The position numbers and the translations under genes were made by a program. The notes beneath the pieces are model-generated. The model was not told the DNA's origin, did not search any database, and saw only the letters and a list, made by a program, of their open reading frames with translations. From Streptacidiphilus fuscans (lineage in GTDB: Bacteria > Actinomycetota > Actinomycetes > Streptomycetales > Streptomycetaceae): a DNA stretch of 64,000 bases. Every line of letters begins with the position of its first letter. Within the stretch, counting starts at the first letter, position 1. Below are positions 16,738-25,182 of the stretch, in pieces. The DNA is taken from NCBI RefSeq assembly GCF_015690355.1, contig NZ_JADPRT010000013.1:186001-250000 (forward strand), given 5' to 3'.

Positions 16738-17801
16738 GAGCGGGCTCCCGCCATCAGCTGCTGCGGAGTCCCGGCCCCGGGCCGGAACCGCGCCTCGGTG
16801 TAGACCTGGAACGCGGCCTCGATCCGGCTCTCCAGCTCGCCCGGGACGCCTTCGGCGAGGACCGCGGCGACGTCGACGGTGACGTCCTCGCGCAGCAGGC
16901 AGAACTGCAGGCGGGAGTCCGCCGTCAGCCGAAGCGCCATCAGCGCGTCGTGGCAGGGGAACAGCGGGCATCCCCGGCACACGGACCCGTACCAGGCACC
17001 GGCCGTGGAGTCCTTGACCACGACCTCCATGCCCGACGGCATCGTGAACACGGTCATCGGGTGCCCGAGCCCGCCCTGTTGGCGGACTTCCTCGGCCACC
17101 GCCTGCACCCGCAGGTCCCCAGCGAGGTTCTCCAAGGACACGTACACGTCCGGGAGTTGCTTCCCGCGGTGGATCTGGAGCCGCCGGGTGAAGGTCTCGG
17201 TCCCCTCACCCAGGTCCCGGATCACGTCCAGGAGCTTGACGGCTGCGACGCCCGCCTGGTCGCAGAACTCGACCAGGGCCAGGACCTCCGCGTCGTTGAT
17301 GCCGGCCATCACGACCACGTTCACCTTCACCGGCACCCCGGTGGCCACGCACGCCCGCAAGGCGTCCAGGACCTGCTCGTGGTCGTCCACCCCGCAGATG
17401 TCCTTGTGGAGTTCCTCGTCCAGGGTGTCCAGGCTGATGTTGAACAACGTCACCCCGGCCTTCGCGAGGTCCTGCGCCCTGGTACCGATGAGCGGGTGAC
17501 GGGAGATCACCTCGATGTCGGTGTAGCCGGCCTCGTCACGAAGGCGGCGGACCACGTCCACGAGCGGGTCGTACAGCGCCGGGTCGCCGCCGGTGAGCTT
17601 GATGCTGTTCACCCCCTGCGCCCGCACCGCGGCGGCGACGGCCAGCAGATCGTCCGGCGCGAGTTCCGCGCCCGCCGCGGTTGAGACCGCCTCCCCGGAA
17701 GGCCGGCAGTAGAAGCAGGCGCGCTTGCACCGGGAGTTCACGGTGACGCGGAACTGGGGCAGCCTTTCACGTTGTGCATGCAAGTCATCCCTGACAGTCA
17801 T
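16734..17801 (-). CDS. MoaA-like radical SAM enzyme with a second cysteine cluster
   Basis: The start is ATG 17801 (MTVRDDLHAQRERLP) with GAGAGG upstream; 355 aa. The radical-SAM cluster CKRACFYC sits at residues 25-32, followed by VNSIKLTGGDPALYDP and VTLFNISLDTLDEELHKDIC, as in MoaA. Near the C-terminus VCRGCPLFPCHDAL and LRLTADSRLQFCLL contribute C275, C278, C283 and C301, which could hold a second FeS cluster as in MoaA, where it binds the nucleotide substrate. A true MoaA would sit with moa genes and end in GG, and this one does not. It is first in the operon, so it is likely the committed step on a nucleotide or peptide. Confidence 0.85.
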   Translation of the reverse strand: MTVRDDLHAQRERLPQFRVTVNSRCKRACFYCRPSGEAVSTAAGAELAPDDLLAVAAAVRAQGVNSIKLTGGDPALYDPLVDVVRRLRDEAGYTDIEVISRHPLIGTRAQDLAKAGVTLFNISLDTLDEELHKDICGVDDHEQVLDALRACVATGVPVKVNVVVMAGINDAEVLALVEFCDQAGVAAVKLLDVIRDLGEGTETFTRRLQIHRGKQLPDVYVSLENLAGDLRVQAVAEEVRQQGGLGHPMTVFTMPSGMEVVVKDSTAGAWYGSVCRGCPLFPCHDALMALRLTADSRLQFCLLREDVTVDVAAVLAEGVPGELESRIEAAFQVYTEARFRPGAGTPQQLMAGARS

Positions 17802-17959
17802 GAGTGAAGCCTCTCGGGTCCTGTAAGAGCCCAGCAACGAGTTGCGGTGGCATGGGTGTCAGGGTTTGGAGTACGCCGCTTGGCGAACCCTGACATCGCG
17901 CGGGCGCAGGTCGGCGCGCCCACGGGGCGCGTCGGCGCGAAAAGTTCTGGGGGTTCGGT

Positions 17960-19066
17960 TCAGTGTTTGGTGAGCACGTTCGCGGGTGAGTCGAGCCACG
18001 TGCGGTGCTCGCCGTCGGGGGTGACCGTCAGACCCAGACGGTTCAGTCCGGGTGAACCTTCGGCCTCCCACCACGCGTACGCGGTCTGGATCTCGTGCCA
18101 CAGGTCACGGGGGCCCTGTTCCGCGGCTGCGTGCGGTGCGTCCCAGTCGGCGTAGCGGCAGTGGGCGAACGAGTCCTGGTCCCAGACCTCTGAGAACCCG
18201 GTGGCCCACTCGATGGTGTCCGACCATCGTTCGCGCGACCGGACTCCCGGAAGGTGCAGGCCGACGGCGAAGGTGGCCGCGTGGTTCTTCGCAAGGTCAC
18301 GCGGGTCGAAGGCGGAGGGCCGGTAACGGATGCCGTCGAGGTTCCGCGCGGGGAGGTGTTCCGGGCGCTGGGAGCGGACCCACATGAAGGAGACGCCGTC
18401 GCTGAACCGGCCGGACGCTGAGCCGTCGTCTGCTACTTCAAGGCGTAGCACGGCGCCGTTGCAGTAGTCGGTGCCATAGGGGGTGACGATCACACCGCCG
18501 GGTCGCGTCTGGTTGATCCAGGCCTGCGGGATGCGGCGCACGGCGGCGGTGGCGTGGACGCGGTCGAAGACCCTGCCTGTCCCGAGAGGCCGGGTTGCGT
18601 CGCCGATGGTCAGCATCGCCCGGACCCCGGCCTTCTCCAGCGCCTGCGCGGCTCGCTCACCGACGCGCGGGTCGACCTCGACGGAGGTCACGCTCGCCCC
18701 GGCCGCGGCAGCGAGTGCGGTCGTCCAGCCGGTCCCGGTGCCGACGTCCAGAACGTTGAGACCGCGCACCTCCCCCAGGCAGCTGAACATCTGGGCGACG
18801 ACGGTCGGCATGGAGCTGGAAGACGTCGGAGTGCGGTCACCGTCTGCTTCGCCGTCGTCGAACTGGGTGATCAGGACGCGGTCGGACTCAGCGAGCTCCT
18901 GCCAGCGCTCGGGATCAGCGCTGCGGCTCACCGGCTCGCCGTCCCACTTCGGGTAGACGGCATCTGGCAGGAACGGGCTGCGGGGTACCCGCTCGAAGAC
19001 CGGGGCCCACTCCTCGGTGAGCGCCCCGCTCTCCACCAGCGCGCGGGTGAGGTCGCTCCAAGTCAC
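17960..19066 (-). CDS. PCMT-like methyltransferase (368 aa)
   Basis: A protein-isoaspartate-methyltransferase-type enzyme with a GTG start at 19066. The N-terminus (PVFERVPRSPFLPDAVYP, SSSSMPTVVAQMFSCL) and SAM motif VLDVGTGTGWTTALAAAAG are typical, and there is a C-terminal extension of about 170 residues ending in DGEHRTWLDSPANVLTKH. The extended form is found in actinobacterial RiPP maturation (graspeptide/ATP-grasp and lanthipeptide systems) more than in repair. It is adjacent to a paralogue at 19167-20474 whose end (GGEHVLWLDHPDHVLVRR) is similar. No ATP-grasp partner is present in the window. Confidence 0.82.
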   Translation of the reverse strand: MTWSDLTRALVESGALTEEWAPVFERVPRSPFLPDAVYPKWDGEPVSRSADPERWQELAESDRVLITQFDDGEADGDRTPTSSSSMPTVVAQMFSCLGEVRGLNVLDVGTGTGWTTALAAAAGASVTSVEVDPRVGERAAQALEKAGVRAMLTIGDATRPLGTGRVFDRVHATAAVRRIPQAWINQTRPGGVIVTPYGTDYCNGAVLRLEVADDGSASGRFSDGVSFMWVRSQRPEHLPARNLDGIRYRPSAFDPRDLAKNHAATFAVGLHLPGVRSRERWSDTIEWATGFSEVWDQDSFAHCRYADWDAPHAAAEQGPRDLWHEIQTAYAWWEAEGSPGLNRLGLTVTPDGEHRTWLDSPANVLTKH

Positions 19067-19166
19067 TTCTTATCGCCTTTCTGCGGGCGTGCCGGCCCGG
19101 CTGCCTTGGGCCCGCTGGGTCGCAAGTGGCACCGACGCAGCGGGGTCTTGTGGAGAGGTGTTGAGA

Positions 19167-20474
19167 TCAGCGGCGAACAAGTACGTGATCCGGGTGATCC
19201 AGCCACAGGACATGTTCGCCGCCGGGCTGGACGGACAGGCCGTACCGGTCGGGCGCGGGCCTTCCCTCGTCGATGAACCACTGGTAGACGTCAGCGACTT
19301 CGCCGATCAGGTCCCGCGTCCCGGTGGCACGGACGGTGAACTCGGCCTGGTCGTCGCCGTTCCTCTCCACTGCGGCGAGGGAGCGGAGGTCACGGGTGAA
19401 CAGCCAGACCCGTTCCTTCGCTGTCTCATCGACTGGGGTGGCGTCGCGGAGGTACTGGACGTCGGGCAGGAGGTTGCCGACCGCGAAGCCTGCATCGTTG
19501 TCGGCCAGCAGGTCCCAGATGTTCACGGTCGTGACGCGGCTGTTCCAGCCGTCCAGGTCCGGTGGTCCAAAGCGTCCGCCCAGCCGCCTGGCGGCCTCGC
19601 GGGAGCGGAGGAACGCGCCGTAGGCAAGGAACCGCCCATGGGCCGACCCGTCAGCCTCGACCCGCAGCTTGGCCGTGCCGTAGGACGCCCACGGCGTCGT
19701 CCACGGGGCAAGGATGATGCCGCCCGGCGTAATCTGCTCGCGCCACTGGTCGGAGATCCGGTCGACCGAGTAGGTGGCCACGAGCCGGTCGTACGGGGCT
19801 TCCCCGGGCCATCCCATCTCGCCGTCACCGATCTCGTACTCGACGCTGGTGCCCGTGCGGCGGATCCGGGTCATCGCATGGTGGAACATCTCGGGGTCCA
19901 TCTCGACCGTGACCACACGTCCCTTGCCGTGGCGGGCCCGCTTGCGCAGGTAGGTCCGCAGGACGCAGGAGAACCATCCTGAGCCGGTGCCCAATTCGAG
20001 GACGTCGCTGTCGTCGTCCAGCTCCAGATCCGCCGCCTGGCGCATCACGACCGCCGGACGACTGGCCGACGAGGTGGCGAGGAAACGCTCGTCTGGCTCC
20101 TCTTGATGCCCCTCGTCCCACTGGAAAACCGCGTAGGAGTCCTGGTAGGCGGCCTGAAGCCACGCCTGTTCGTCCCCTCGTTGGTCCAACCGTGCGTGCC
20201 GGTTGTCCCCCGACTCGCTCCAGAAGACCGAGGGCAGGAACAGGTGACGGGGCGTCTCCATGAACGCCTCCGCCCAGTCCGGGGTCAGGCCCAGTTGTTC
20301 AGCCAGGGCTGACCGCAGCTTGATCGAGGCGTCCATGGCGCTCACCGCTTGCTCCCTTGGCGCGGGAGCCGGCTGTGACCCGTCAGGCTTGGGCTCGGGC
20401 GCTAAGGCGGATCCATCCGGCTCTGCGTGGTCGCTGCCCCTGCCGTCGTTCGGTCCGCCCTTGTCGTCCCCCAT
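19167..20474 (-). CDS. PCMT-like methyltransferase (435 aa), paralogue of its neighbour
   Basis: Starts at ATG 20474 with CGGAG eight bases upstream; MDASIKLRSALAEQLG at 20336 is an alternative start. The first 45 residues are a Gly/Pro/Asp-rich low-complexity tail. The methyltransferase core has PRHLFLPSVFW, SSASRPAVVMRQAADLELDD and motif I VLELGTGSGWFSCVL. The C-terminal extension matches the neighbour at 17960-19066, so the two arose by duplication and probably act on related acidic peptide or protein substrates. It lies 100 bp upstream of the neighbour on the same strand. Confidence 0.82.
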   Translation of the reverse strand: MGDDKGGPNDGRGSDHAEPDGSALAPEPKPDGSQPAPAPREQAVSAMDASIKLRSALAEQLGLTPDWAEAFMETPRHLFLPSVFWSESGDNRHARLDQRGDEQAWLQAAYQDSYAVFQWDEGHQEEPDERFLATSSASRPAVVMRQAADLELDDDSDVLELGTGSGWFSCVLRTYLRKRARHGKGRVVTVEMDPEMFHHAMTRIRRTGTSVEYEIGDGEMGWPGEAPYDRLVATYSVDRISDQWREQITPGGIILAPWTTPWASYGTAKLRVEADGSAHGRFLAYGAFLRSREAARRLGGRFGPPDLDGWNSRVTTVNIWDLLADNDAGFAVGNLLPDVQYLRDATPVDETAKERVWLFTRDLRSLAAVERNGDDQAEFTVRATGTRDLIGEVADVYQWFIDEGRPAPDRYGLSVQPGGEHVLWLDHPDHVLVRR

Positions 20475-20602
20475 CGGATGTGCTCCGTTCTCGTGGTCGG
20501 GTCGGATGGTGACCGCACGCCCCCACCCTCAAGGGGGCGCGCGGAGTTGGGCCTCCCGGTGCCAGCCCCGCTCATGCGTCGGTGCGGGCCCGGGAGGAGT
20601 TG

Positions 20603-21133
20603 CTACTTGGTCGGCAGGGCGTGTATCCGGATGCGGGGGGCTGCGCGGCGGACGTGGGCTCGGACCGTGTCGCGGACCCTCTGCGGAATGTTCGGCGTCG
20701 TGGGTAGGGCGAAGGTGGCCCAGACGCGCTTGCCGCCCTCGGTGGGTTCGATGTTCCACCGCTTCGCTCTGGCTGCCACCAGGAGCAGCCCGCGGCCGCC
20801 GACCGTCAGTTCGTCTTCGGGCCCCCATCGGGCAGGGCGCGGTGTCGGCAGATCCGGTGGAGTGCCGTCCTGGACTTCGAAGTACAACTCGCTGCGGTCC
20901 GGCGCCACTACGACCTGCGTCGTCAGCGTCGGGGTGTCGGAGGTGTCGTAGCGGACGGCGTTGGTGACGAGTTCGGAGACGACGAGCCGGATGTCGTCCG
21001 TCAGCTCGGTCGGCATCTCGATCTGCCATGCAGTCAACTGGTCCACAACCCTACGGCGGACCAACGGCACGGAGGACGGGTCACGGACGACGACCCACGT
21101 ACGTGCCAGAGCGTGGAGCGCGGTGCCGGTCAC
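20603..21133 (-). CDS. Anti-sigma-factor-type ATP-binding protein (HATPase_c)
   Basis: Start placed at GTG 21133 because it overlaps the stop of the 85-aa ORF (GTGA); 176 aa. The GHKL ATP-binding fold is shown by DDIRLVVSELVTNAVRYD (N-box, catalytic Glu and Mg-binding Asn) and GGRGLLLVAARAKRW (G-box). This is the RsbW/SpoIIAB-like kind common in Streptomyces, which binds or phosphorylates partner switch proteins. No cognate sigma factor or antagonist is adjacent. It probably regulates in trans or acts with the coupled 85-aa protein. Confidence 0.82.
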   Translation of the reverse strand: MTGTALHALARTWVVVRDPSSVPLVRRRVVDQLTAWQIEMPTELTDDIRLVVSELVTNAVRYDTSDTPTLTTQVVVAPDRSELYFEVQDGTPPDLPTPRPARWGPEDELTVGGRGLLLVAARAKRWNIEPTEGGKRVWATFALPTTPNIPQRVRDTVRAHVRRAAPRIRIHALPTK

Positions 21134-21387
21134 GACCCCTCCCCCGGCTTGGTGCGTCGAACGAAGGCGTGTGACCACCGTTCGCCCGCAACGGCCTGGC
21201 GGGCGCCCGGCCGGTGACCGGACGCCTGCCGCGCGCTGCGTGAGAGCGCGCGGCTCGGCGCGTCCAGCAGCTCGGGGACGGCAAGGTGCCCAAGGTGACC
21301 GCCGGCCGGGCAGGCAGTGAGGTCGGCGGGAACATCCGCGGCCTCGGGCGGTGCGGGAGGAGCGGGGTAGTACGGAGCGGGGAACAC
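21130..21387 (-). CDS. 85-aa protein coupled to the HATPase gene
   Basis: GTG 21387 is preceded by AAGGAGA seven bases upstream, which fixes the start better than the longer frame from 21531. The product begins MFPAPYYPAPPAPPEAADVP, is Pro/Ala-rich at the N-terminus, and ends ERWSHAFVRRTKPGEGS. The stop overlaps the HATPase GTG. No domain recognised. Tight coupling suggests a stoichiometric partner of the ATPase. Confidence 0.6.
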   Translation of the reverse strand: MFPAPYYPAPPAPPEAADVPADLTACPAGGHLGHLAVPELLDAPSRALSRSARQASGHRPGARQAVAGERWSHAFVRRTKPGEGS

Positions 21388-21503
21388 CAGCGGTCTCCTT
21401 GGGGAGCGGTAGCCCACTGCCTGGGCCCGGGAAACGTCAAGGCATGCGCGTCTGGACGGACTGAGCCGCGTCCAGCGGTGCCACGGGGATTCCCGCCCTC
21501 CCA

Positions 21504-21529
21504 GACTGGACCGGTTTACCGGTCCAGTC
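21504..21529. promoter_or_regulatory. Perfect 11-bp inverted repeat over a probable promoter
   Basis: The arms GACTGGACCGG (504-514) and CCGGTCCAGTC (519-529) flank a 4-base centre TTTA. On the minus strand TTGACT, a -35-like hexamer, overlaps its upstream arm, 120 bp before the 85-aa gene. It lies 10 bp downstream of the GntR gene stop. It is most likely an operator, possibly for the GntR protein. It could also terminate gntR transcription. Confidence 0.6.
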
Positions 21530-21538
21530 AACGGATAG

Positions 21539-22264
21539 TCAGGAACTTTCCCCCATCGGGTATTCGGAACTGCGCTGCCACACCGAGTCGGGCGTCACGC
21601 CCTCCTCGACGACCAGGGCGCGCCCCTGGTCGTCGCGTGCGGAGTGGAGGGTGACGTGCACGGCGGCCGGGAGCTGCAAGCCCAACACGTCTGCCTCCAC
21701 CTGGGCCGCCAGCCGCACGTGCTCCAGGTCTCTGCCCAGCACGGATACAAGCCCGGTGCAGCGTCGCACATACCGGGTGGTGCCCTCCGGGATCGCCGCC
21801 GCGCCTGCGAGCTTCGGCGCGGCATCGACGATCCAGGCAGGAAACCATGCCACCACATACGACTGGGGCGTTCCGTCCGGCAGGTGCATCAGGCGACCGC
21901 GACGCAGCGCCGTCACCTCGGGCTCCACGCCCAGGGCCTCCGCGACGTCCAGGGGCGGCACGAGCATGTCCGGCACGCCGAGGCGGGTGAAGGGCAGGGC
22001 GCCATCGGCACGCGCGGTCCCGGATCCGCGAGAGCCAGCGGGCCTGCCCATCGGCAGGGCGACCACGACATAGCGCGACCCCTGACGACTGGTCACCAGC
22101 GCATCGGCCTTCAACAGCTCCAGCGCCTTGTTCACCGTCGCCCGCGACACACTCCAGCGCTCGCACAGGTCCCGGCCCGATGGGAGTGCCGAGCCGAGCG
22201 GGTACTGGCCGGCCGCAATGTCCCGGCGCAGCGATTCGGCGATCTCTTCGTACTTCAACGGCAC
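21539..22264 (-). CDS. GntR family transcriptional regulator with UTRA domain
   Basis: A 241-aa HutC-type regulator. The winged helix covers residues 1-70 (YEEIAESLRRDIAAGQYPLG, LPSGRDLCERWSVSRATVNK, LVTSRQGSRYVV). The UTRA effector-binding domain follows a short linker from about residue 95 (VTALRRGRLMHLPDGTPQ, ALVVEEGVTPDSVWQRS). It is divergent from a methyltransferase gene at 22368, with a palindrome at 22289-22298 in the shared promoter region. It probably controls both directions and perhaps the HATPase pair downstream. Confidence 0.87.
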   Translation of the reverse strand: MPLKYEEIAESLRRDIAAGQYPLGSALPSGRDLCERWSVSRATVNKALELLKADALVTSRQGSRYVVVALPMGRPAGSRGSGTARADGALPFTRLGVPDMLVPPLDVAEALGVEPEVTALRRGRLMHLPDGTPQSYVVAWFPAWIVDAAPKLAGAAAIPEGTTRYVRRCTGLVSVLGRDLEHVRLAAQVEADVLGLQLPAAVHVTLHSARDDQGRALVVEEGVTPDSVWQRSSEYPMGESS

Positions 22265-22288
22265 GGCGCTCTCCCTGACGAGGATCGG

Positions 22289-22298
22289 CAGATATCTG
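22289..22298. promoter_or_regulatory. CAGATATCTG palindrome between gntR and methyltransferase
   Basis: A perfect 10-bp palindrome in the 103-bp divergent promoter region. It is a candidate half of a GntR operator; chance occurrence cannot be excluded for so short a site. Confidence 0.35.
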
Positions 22299-22367
22299 GT
22301 CTGCTTTTCCGGTCAGGTTAGAGCAAAGTCGCCCCCAGCAACGGGTAGAGGTCGGCACAATGCCCTC

Positions 22368-23177
22368 ATGGAGACGAAAGACATCACCGCCCGCGTAGCC
22401 GCCTGGTACAGCGACGAGTTCGAGGAGGCCACCCGGCTGACCGACACGGCAGACGGCCGCCTGGAGATGATCCGCACCCGCGAACTGCTCCACCGTCACC
22501 TGCCCCCAGCACCGGCCAAGGTTCTGGACGTGGGCGGCGGCCCGGGGGCGCACGCCGAATGGCTGACCGCCGAGGGGTACACCGTCCACCTGGTTGACCC
22601 CGTCGCACGGCACACCGAGCAGGCCGCCGAACGCGCCGGATGCAGCGTGGAAGTCGGCGATGCACGCGAGTTGGCCGCGCCCGACACCTCCGTCGACGTC
22701 GCCCTGCTCCTCGGCCCGCTCTATCACTTGCCCGACCGGACGGACCGCATCCAAGCCCTCGCCGAAGCCCGTCGGGTCGTCCGCCCCGGCGGCCTCGTCG
22801 TCGTCGCCGCAATCAACCGCTACGCCAGCTTCACCGAGCACACCGCGCGCGCCACCCTGACCCGCATCGCCGACTCCGTATCGCAGATCGTCGACACCGG
22901 CTTCTACGACGGCGCGCGAGGCTTCACCGTGGCAAAGTTCCACACCGCAGCCGAACTCACCCTGGAAATGGCCGAGGCCGGCCTCCCCGCCACCCGCATC
23001 TACAGCGTGGAGGGGCCGATGTGGGGCATCGTCAAGGCCGTCGAACTCCGGACGGGTGAACCCATGAGAGACGACGACCCCCTCATGCTCTGCGCACTCG
23101 AAGCCGCCCGCCGCGCCGAACAGCACCCCGAACTGCTGGCCGCCAGCTCTCATCTGCTCGCAATCAGCCAGCGGTGA
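22368..23177 (+). CDS. Class I SAM-dependent methyltransferase
   Basis: Start at ATG 22368 (METKDITARVAAWYSDEFEE); 269 aa. Motif I is KVLDVGGGPGAHAEWLTAEG (about residues 47-66), then VHLVDPV, ALLLGPLYHLPDRTDRI and RRVVRPGGLVVVAAI, the Methyltransf_11/25 pattern used for small-molecule targets. The late region (GFTVAKFHTAAELTLEMAEAG) is typical of Streptomyces stand-alone methyltransferases. It is transcribed divergently from gntR, which likely controls it. Substrate unknown. Confidence 0.87.
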   Translation: METKDITARVAAWYSDEFEEATRLTDTADGRLEMIRTRELLHRHLPPAPAKVLDVGGGPGAHAEWLTAEGYTVHLVDPVARHTEQAAERAGCSVEVGDARELAAPDTSVDVALLLGPLYHLPDRTDRIQALAEARRVVRPGGLVVVAAINRYASFTEHTARATLTRIADSVSQIVDTGFYDGARGFTVAKFHTAAELTLEMAEAGLPATRIYSVEGPMWGIVKAVELRTGEPMRDDDPLMLCALEAARRAEQHPELLAASSHLLAISQR

Positions 23178-23775
23178 TGCAGTACCCCGCCCACGGAGAA
23201 GCGGGTCGCCGCCTACTCGACGACATCCACATAGTCTGGGCGCTGACTCAAACACCACAGCACTGATCGGCTCAGGAGCGACGCCTTCTCCCCGCATGGG
23301 GCGATCCCCGAGGGCAGGTCGTGGCCTCGCACGTGCCCGGCCTCGCAATGTTCGACCCGGGCGGGAATCGGGCCGGGCTCGGATGGAGATCGGGGTGTCC
23401 CTCCTGGGCCCTGTCCCGGTGTGCTGCATGAACTCCAGGGCCATGAACACGCGCCAGGGGCTGTTCGAGCCATCGTCGAGCGGATCCTGCGGGGCGGTGG
23501 GGATACGGCCGAGGTCCAACGGTCCGACGGCCACCGGGCGCACGAGCCTGCGGATGCAGCTTGCGGCGGCGTTGACGTAGCCGTAGGTGGTGGCTTGCAC
23601 GGTGACTCCTCTGCGGTAGAGAGCAGCAGCCGTCATGGAGATGACTGACTGTCACCTGCTGTCTCCATCAGGTGGCTACATTTGAGGAAACCGCTCAGGC
23701 CGAGGCTTGGACACCCCGCCATGGGGCTGCATTCGGGGAAAGCGGGGAAAGATCATCTTTGGATTGTGAGGCGAT
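23178..23775. other. Stretch with a possible broken minus-strand gene (23213-23636)
   Basis: No intact gene is convincing here. On the minus strand one frame from ATG 23636 looks coding at first (MTAAALYRRGVTVQATTYGY, then FMALEFMQHTGTG to about 23400). A different frame looks coding further down (RVEHCEAGHVRGHDLPSGIA, then VLWCLSQRPDYVDVVE ending at 23213). Together they could be one gene of about 140 codons with a frameshift near 23380. The remainder up to 23775 is the promoter region of the HTH-TPR gene. Confidence 0.3.
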
Positions 23776-25161
23776 GTGGCTGCGAGAGGAGAACGCGCAA
23801 CCCAACTGTCCGCGCTGCTCGCCGAGGCGGGGCTTTCGGATGGCGCCACCGCGACCGCCTTACGGCGGCTGGCCACGGAGAACGGCACCACGAACCTCAC
23901 CGCCGTATCCCGCTCCCACATCTCCTACTGGGCGCGTGGCACAGTCCCGTCCGACCCCCGCATTCCGCTCTTGTTGGCCGAACTCCTGAGCCGGGCACTC
24001 GGCCGCACGGTCACCGTGTTCGACCTCGCGATGGATCAGCGCTCGAAGACCGCTGCCGCTGACCTTTGGACCGGGGATACGCTGAGCGCGCTGATCGACA
24101 TCGGGAGACGCGACTTGAGCATGGACCGCCGCCACGCCCTGAGCGTCATGGCCTTCCAGACCGCCGCGCTCACACTGCCAACCCCGGCGTGGTGGAGAGC
24201 CGCAGCCGTCAAGACCGGGGACCGTCCGTCGACGGGTCGCCGTGTAGGCCGCGGTGACGTCGAGGCCGTGCAAGACACCATCACGGCCTTCAGCCAGATC
24301 GACCAGCGACGCGGAGGCGGCCATGCCCGCACGGCCGTGGTCCAGTACCTGACCTCCGAAGTCGAGCCCTTGCTCCACGGACGCTTCGCCACGGACGCCC
24401 TGCGCCGCCAGATGTTCTCGGCCGCCGGAGAGCTGACGTACCTCTCCGGCTGGATGTCTTTCGATGCCGGGGAACACCCCCTCGCGCAGCAATACCTCAC
24501 CAGCGCGGTGCGACTCGCCGCCGAAGCAGGCGACGAACCCCTGGCCGGACACATCCTTCGAGCCATGGCACACCAGGCCAACGACCTCGGCCACCACCGC
24601 GCAGCCCAGCGCGTCGCCGCCGCATCCCTCGACGGCGACCGAAGCCGACGAGCGAGCTACCGCGAGCGAGCACTGCTGCGCGTCGTCCACGCTCGAACCC
24701 TCGCCACGACCGGCGACGCCAGGAAAGCCGTGGCCACGCTGAAGGAAGCCGAGGATGACCTCACGCGTGCAGCGGGTCAGGAGGAGCCCCAGCGCGTCTG
24801 GTTCTTCACCGAGGCAAGCCTCGCCCACGAAACAGCCTGCACACTGCGCGATCTCGGAGACCTGGACGGGGCGGTGAGCGAGTTCCGACGAAGTGCACGG
24901 ACACGAGGGGCCGCGTTCCCGCGCACCCACGCCGTGACCTTGGGCTACCTCGGCGAGATCCAGGCTCGGCAGGGCAACATCGAGCAAGCGTGCGTCACCT
25001 GGTCGCGTGCCCTGGACCTAATGGAAGGCATCCGCTCCGGTCGGACCATCCAGACTGCCCGACAGACGCGGAGTGCCCTGTCGCCGTACCGGCTCCGAGG
25101 CGTGCGAGCTGTCCACGAACTCGACGCCCGAGCCGCTTCCTACCTCGAATACGCCAGCTGA
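23776..25161 (+). CDS. HTH-TPR transcriptional regulator
   Basis: 461 aa from GTG 23776. Residues about 1-75 look like an XRE-type HTH (LLAEAGLSDGATATALRRLA, LTAVSRSHISYWARGTVPSD), and residues about 160-450 are helical repeats with TPR character (GWMSFDAGEHPLAQQYLTSA, AHQANDLGHHRAAQRVAAAS, LGYLGEIQARQGNIEQAC). The architecture resembles actinobacterial HTH-TPR regulators that sense peptides or protein partners. A second protein of similar layout is encoded at 26389-27687. trmO follows 21 bp downstream and may be co-transcribed. Confidence 0.8.
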   Translation: MAARGERATQLSALLAEAGLSDGATATALRRLATENGTTNLTAVSRSHISYWARGTVPSDPRIPLLLAELLSRALGRTVTVFDLAMDQRSKTAAADLWTGDTLSALIDIGRRDLSMDRRHALSVMAFQTAALTLPTPAWWRAAAVKTGDRPSTGRRVGRGDVEAVQDTITAFSQIDQRRGGGHARTAVVQYLTSEVEPLLHGRFATDALRRQMFSAAGELTYLSGWMSFDAGEHPLAQQYLTSAVRLAAEAGDEPLAGHILRAMAHQANDLGHHRAAQRVAAASLDGDRSRRASYRERALLRVVHARTLATTGDARKAVATLKEAEDDLTRAAGQEEPQRVWFFTEASLAHETACTLRDLGDLDGAVSEFRRSARTRGAAFPRTHAVTLGYLGEIQARQGNIEQACVTWSRALDLMEGIRSGRTIQTARQTRSALSPYRLRGVRAVHELDARAASYLEYAS

Positions 25162-25182
25162 CCACGCACCAGGGAGACAACG

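Noticed and set aside
16734..17801. Calling the first radical SAM gene moaA
   Set aside because: No other molybdenum-cofactor genes are near and the C-terminal GG of MoaA is absent; only the fold and cluster pattern are shared.
21528..23636. A 702-codon minus-strand frame opposite the methyltransferase gene
   Set aside because: Most of it is antisense to a clear methyltransferase and has shadow-frame composition; only the first about 75 codons might be real.
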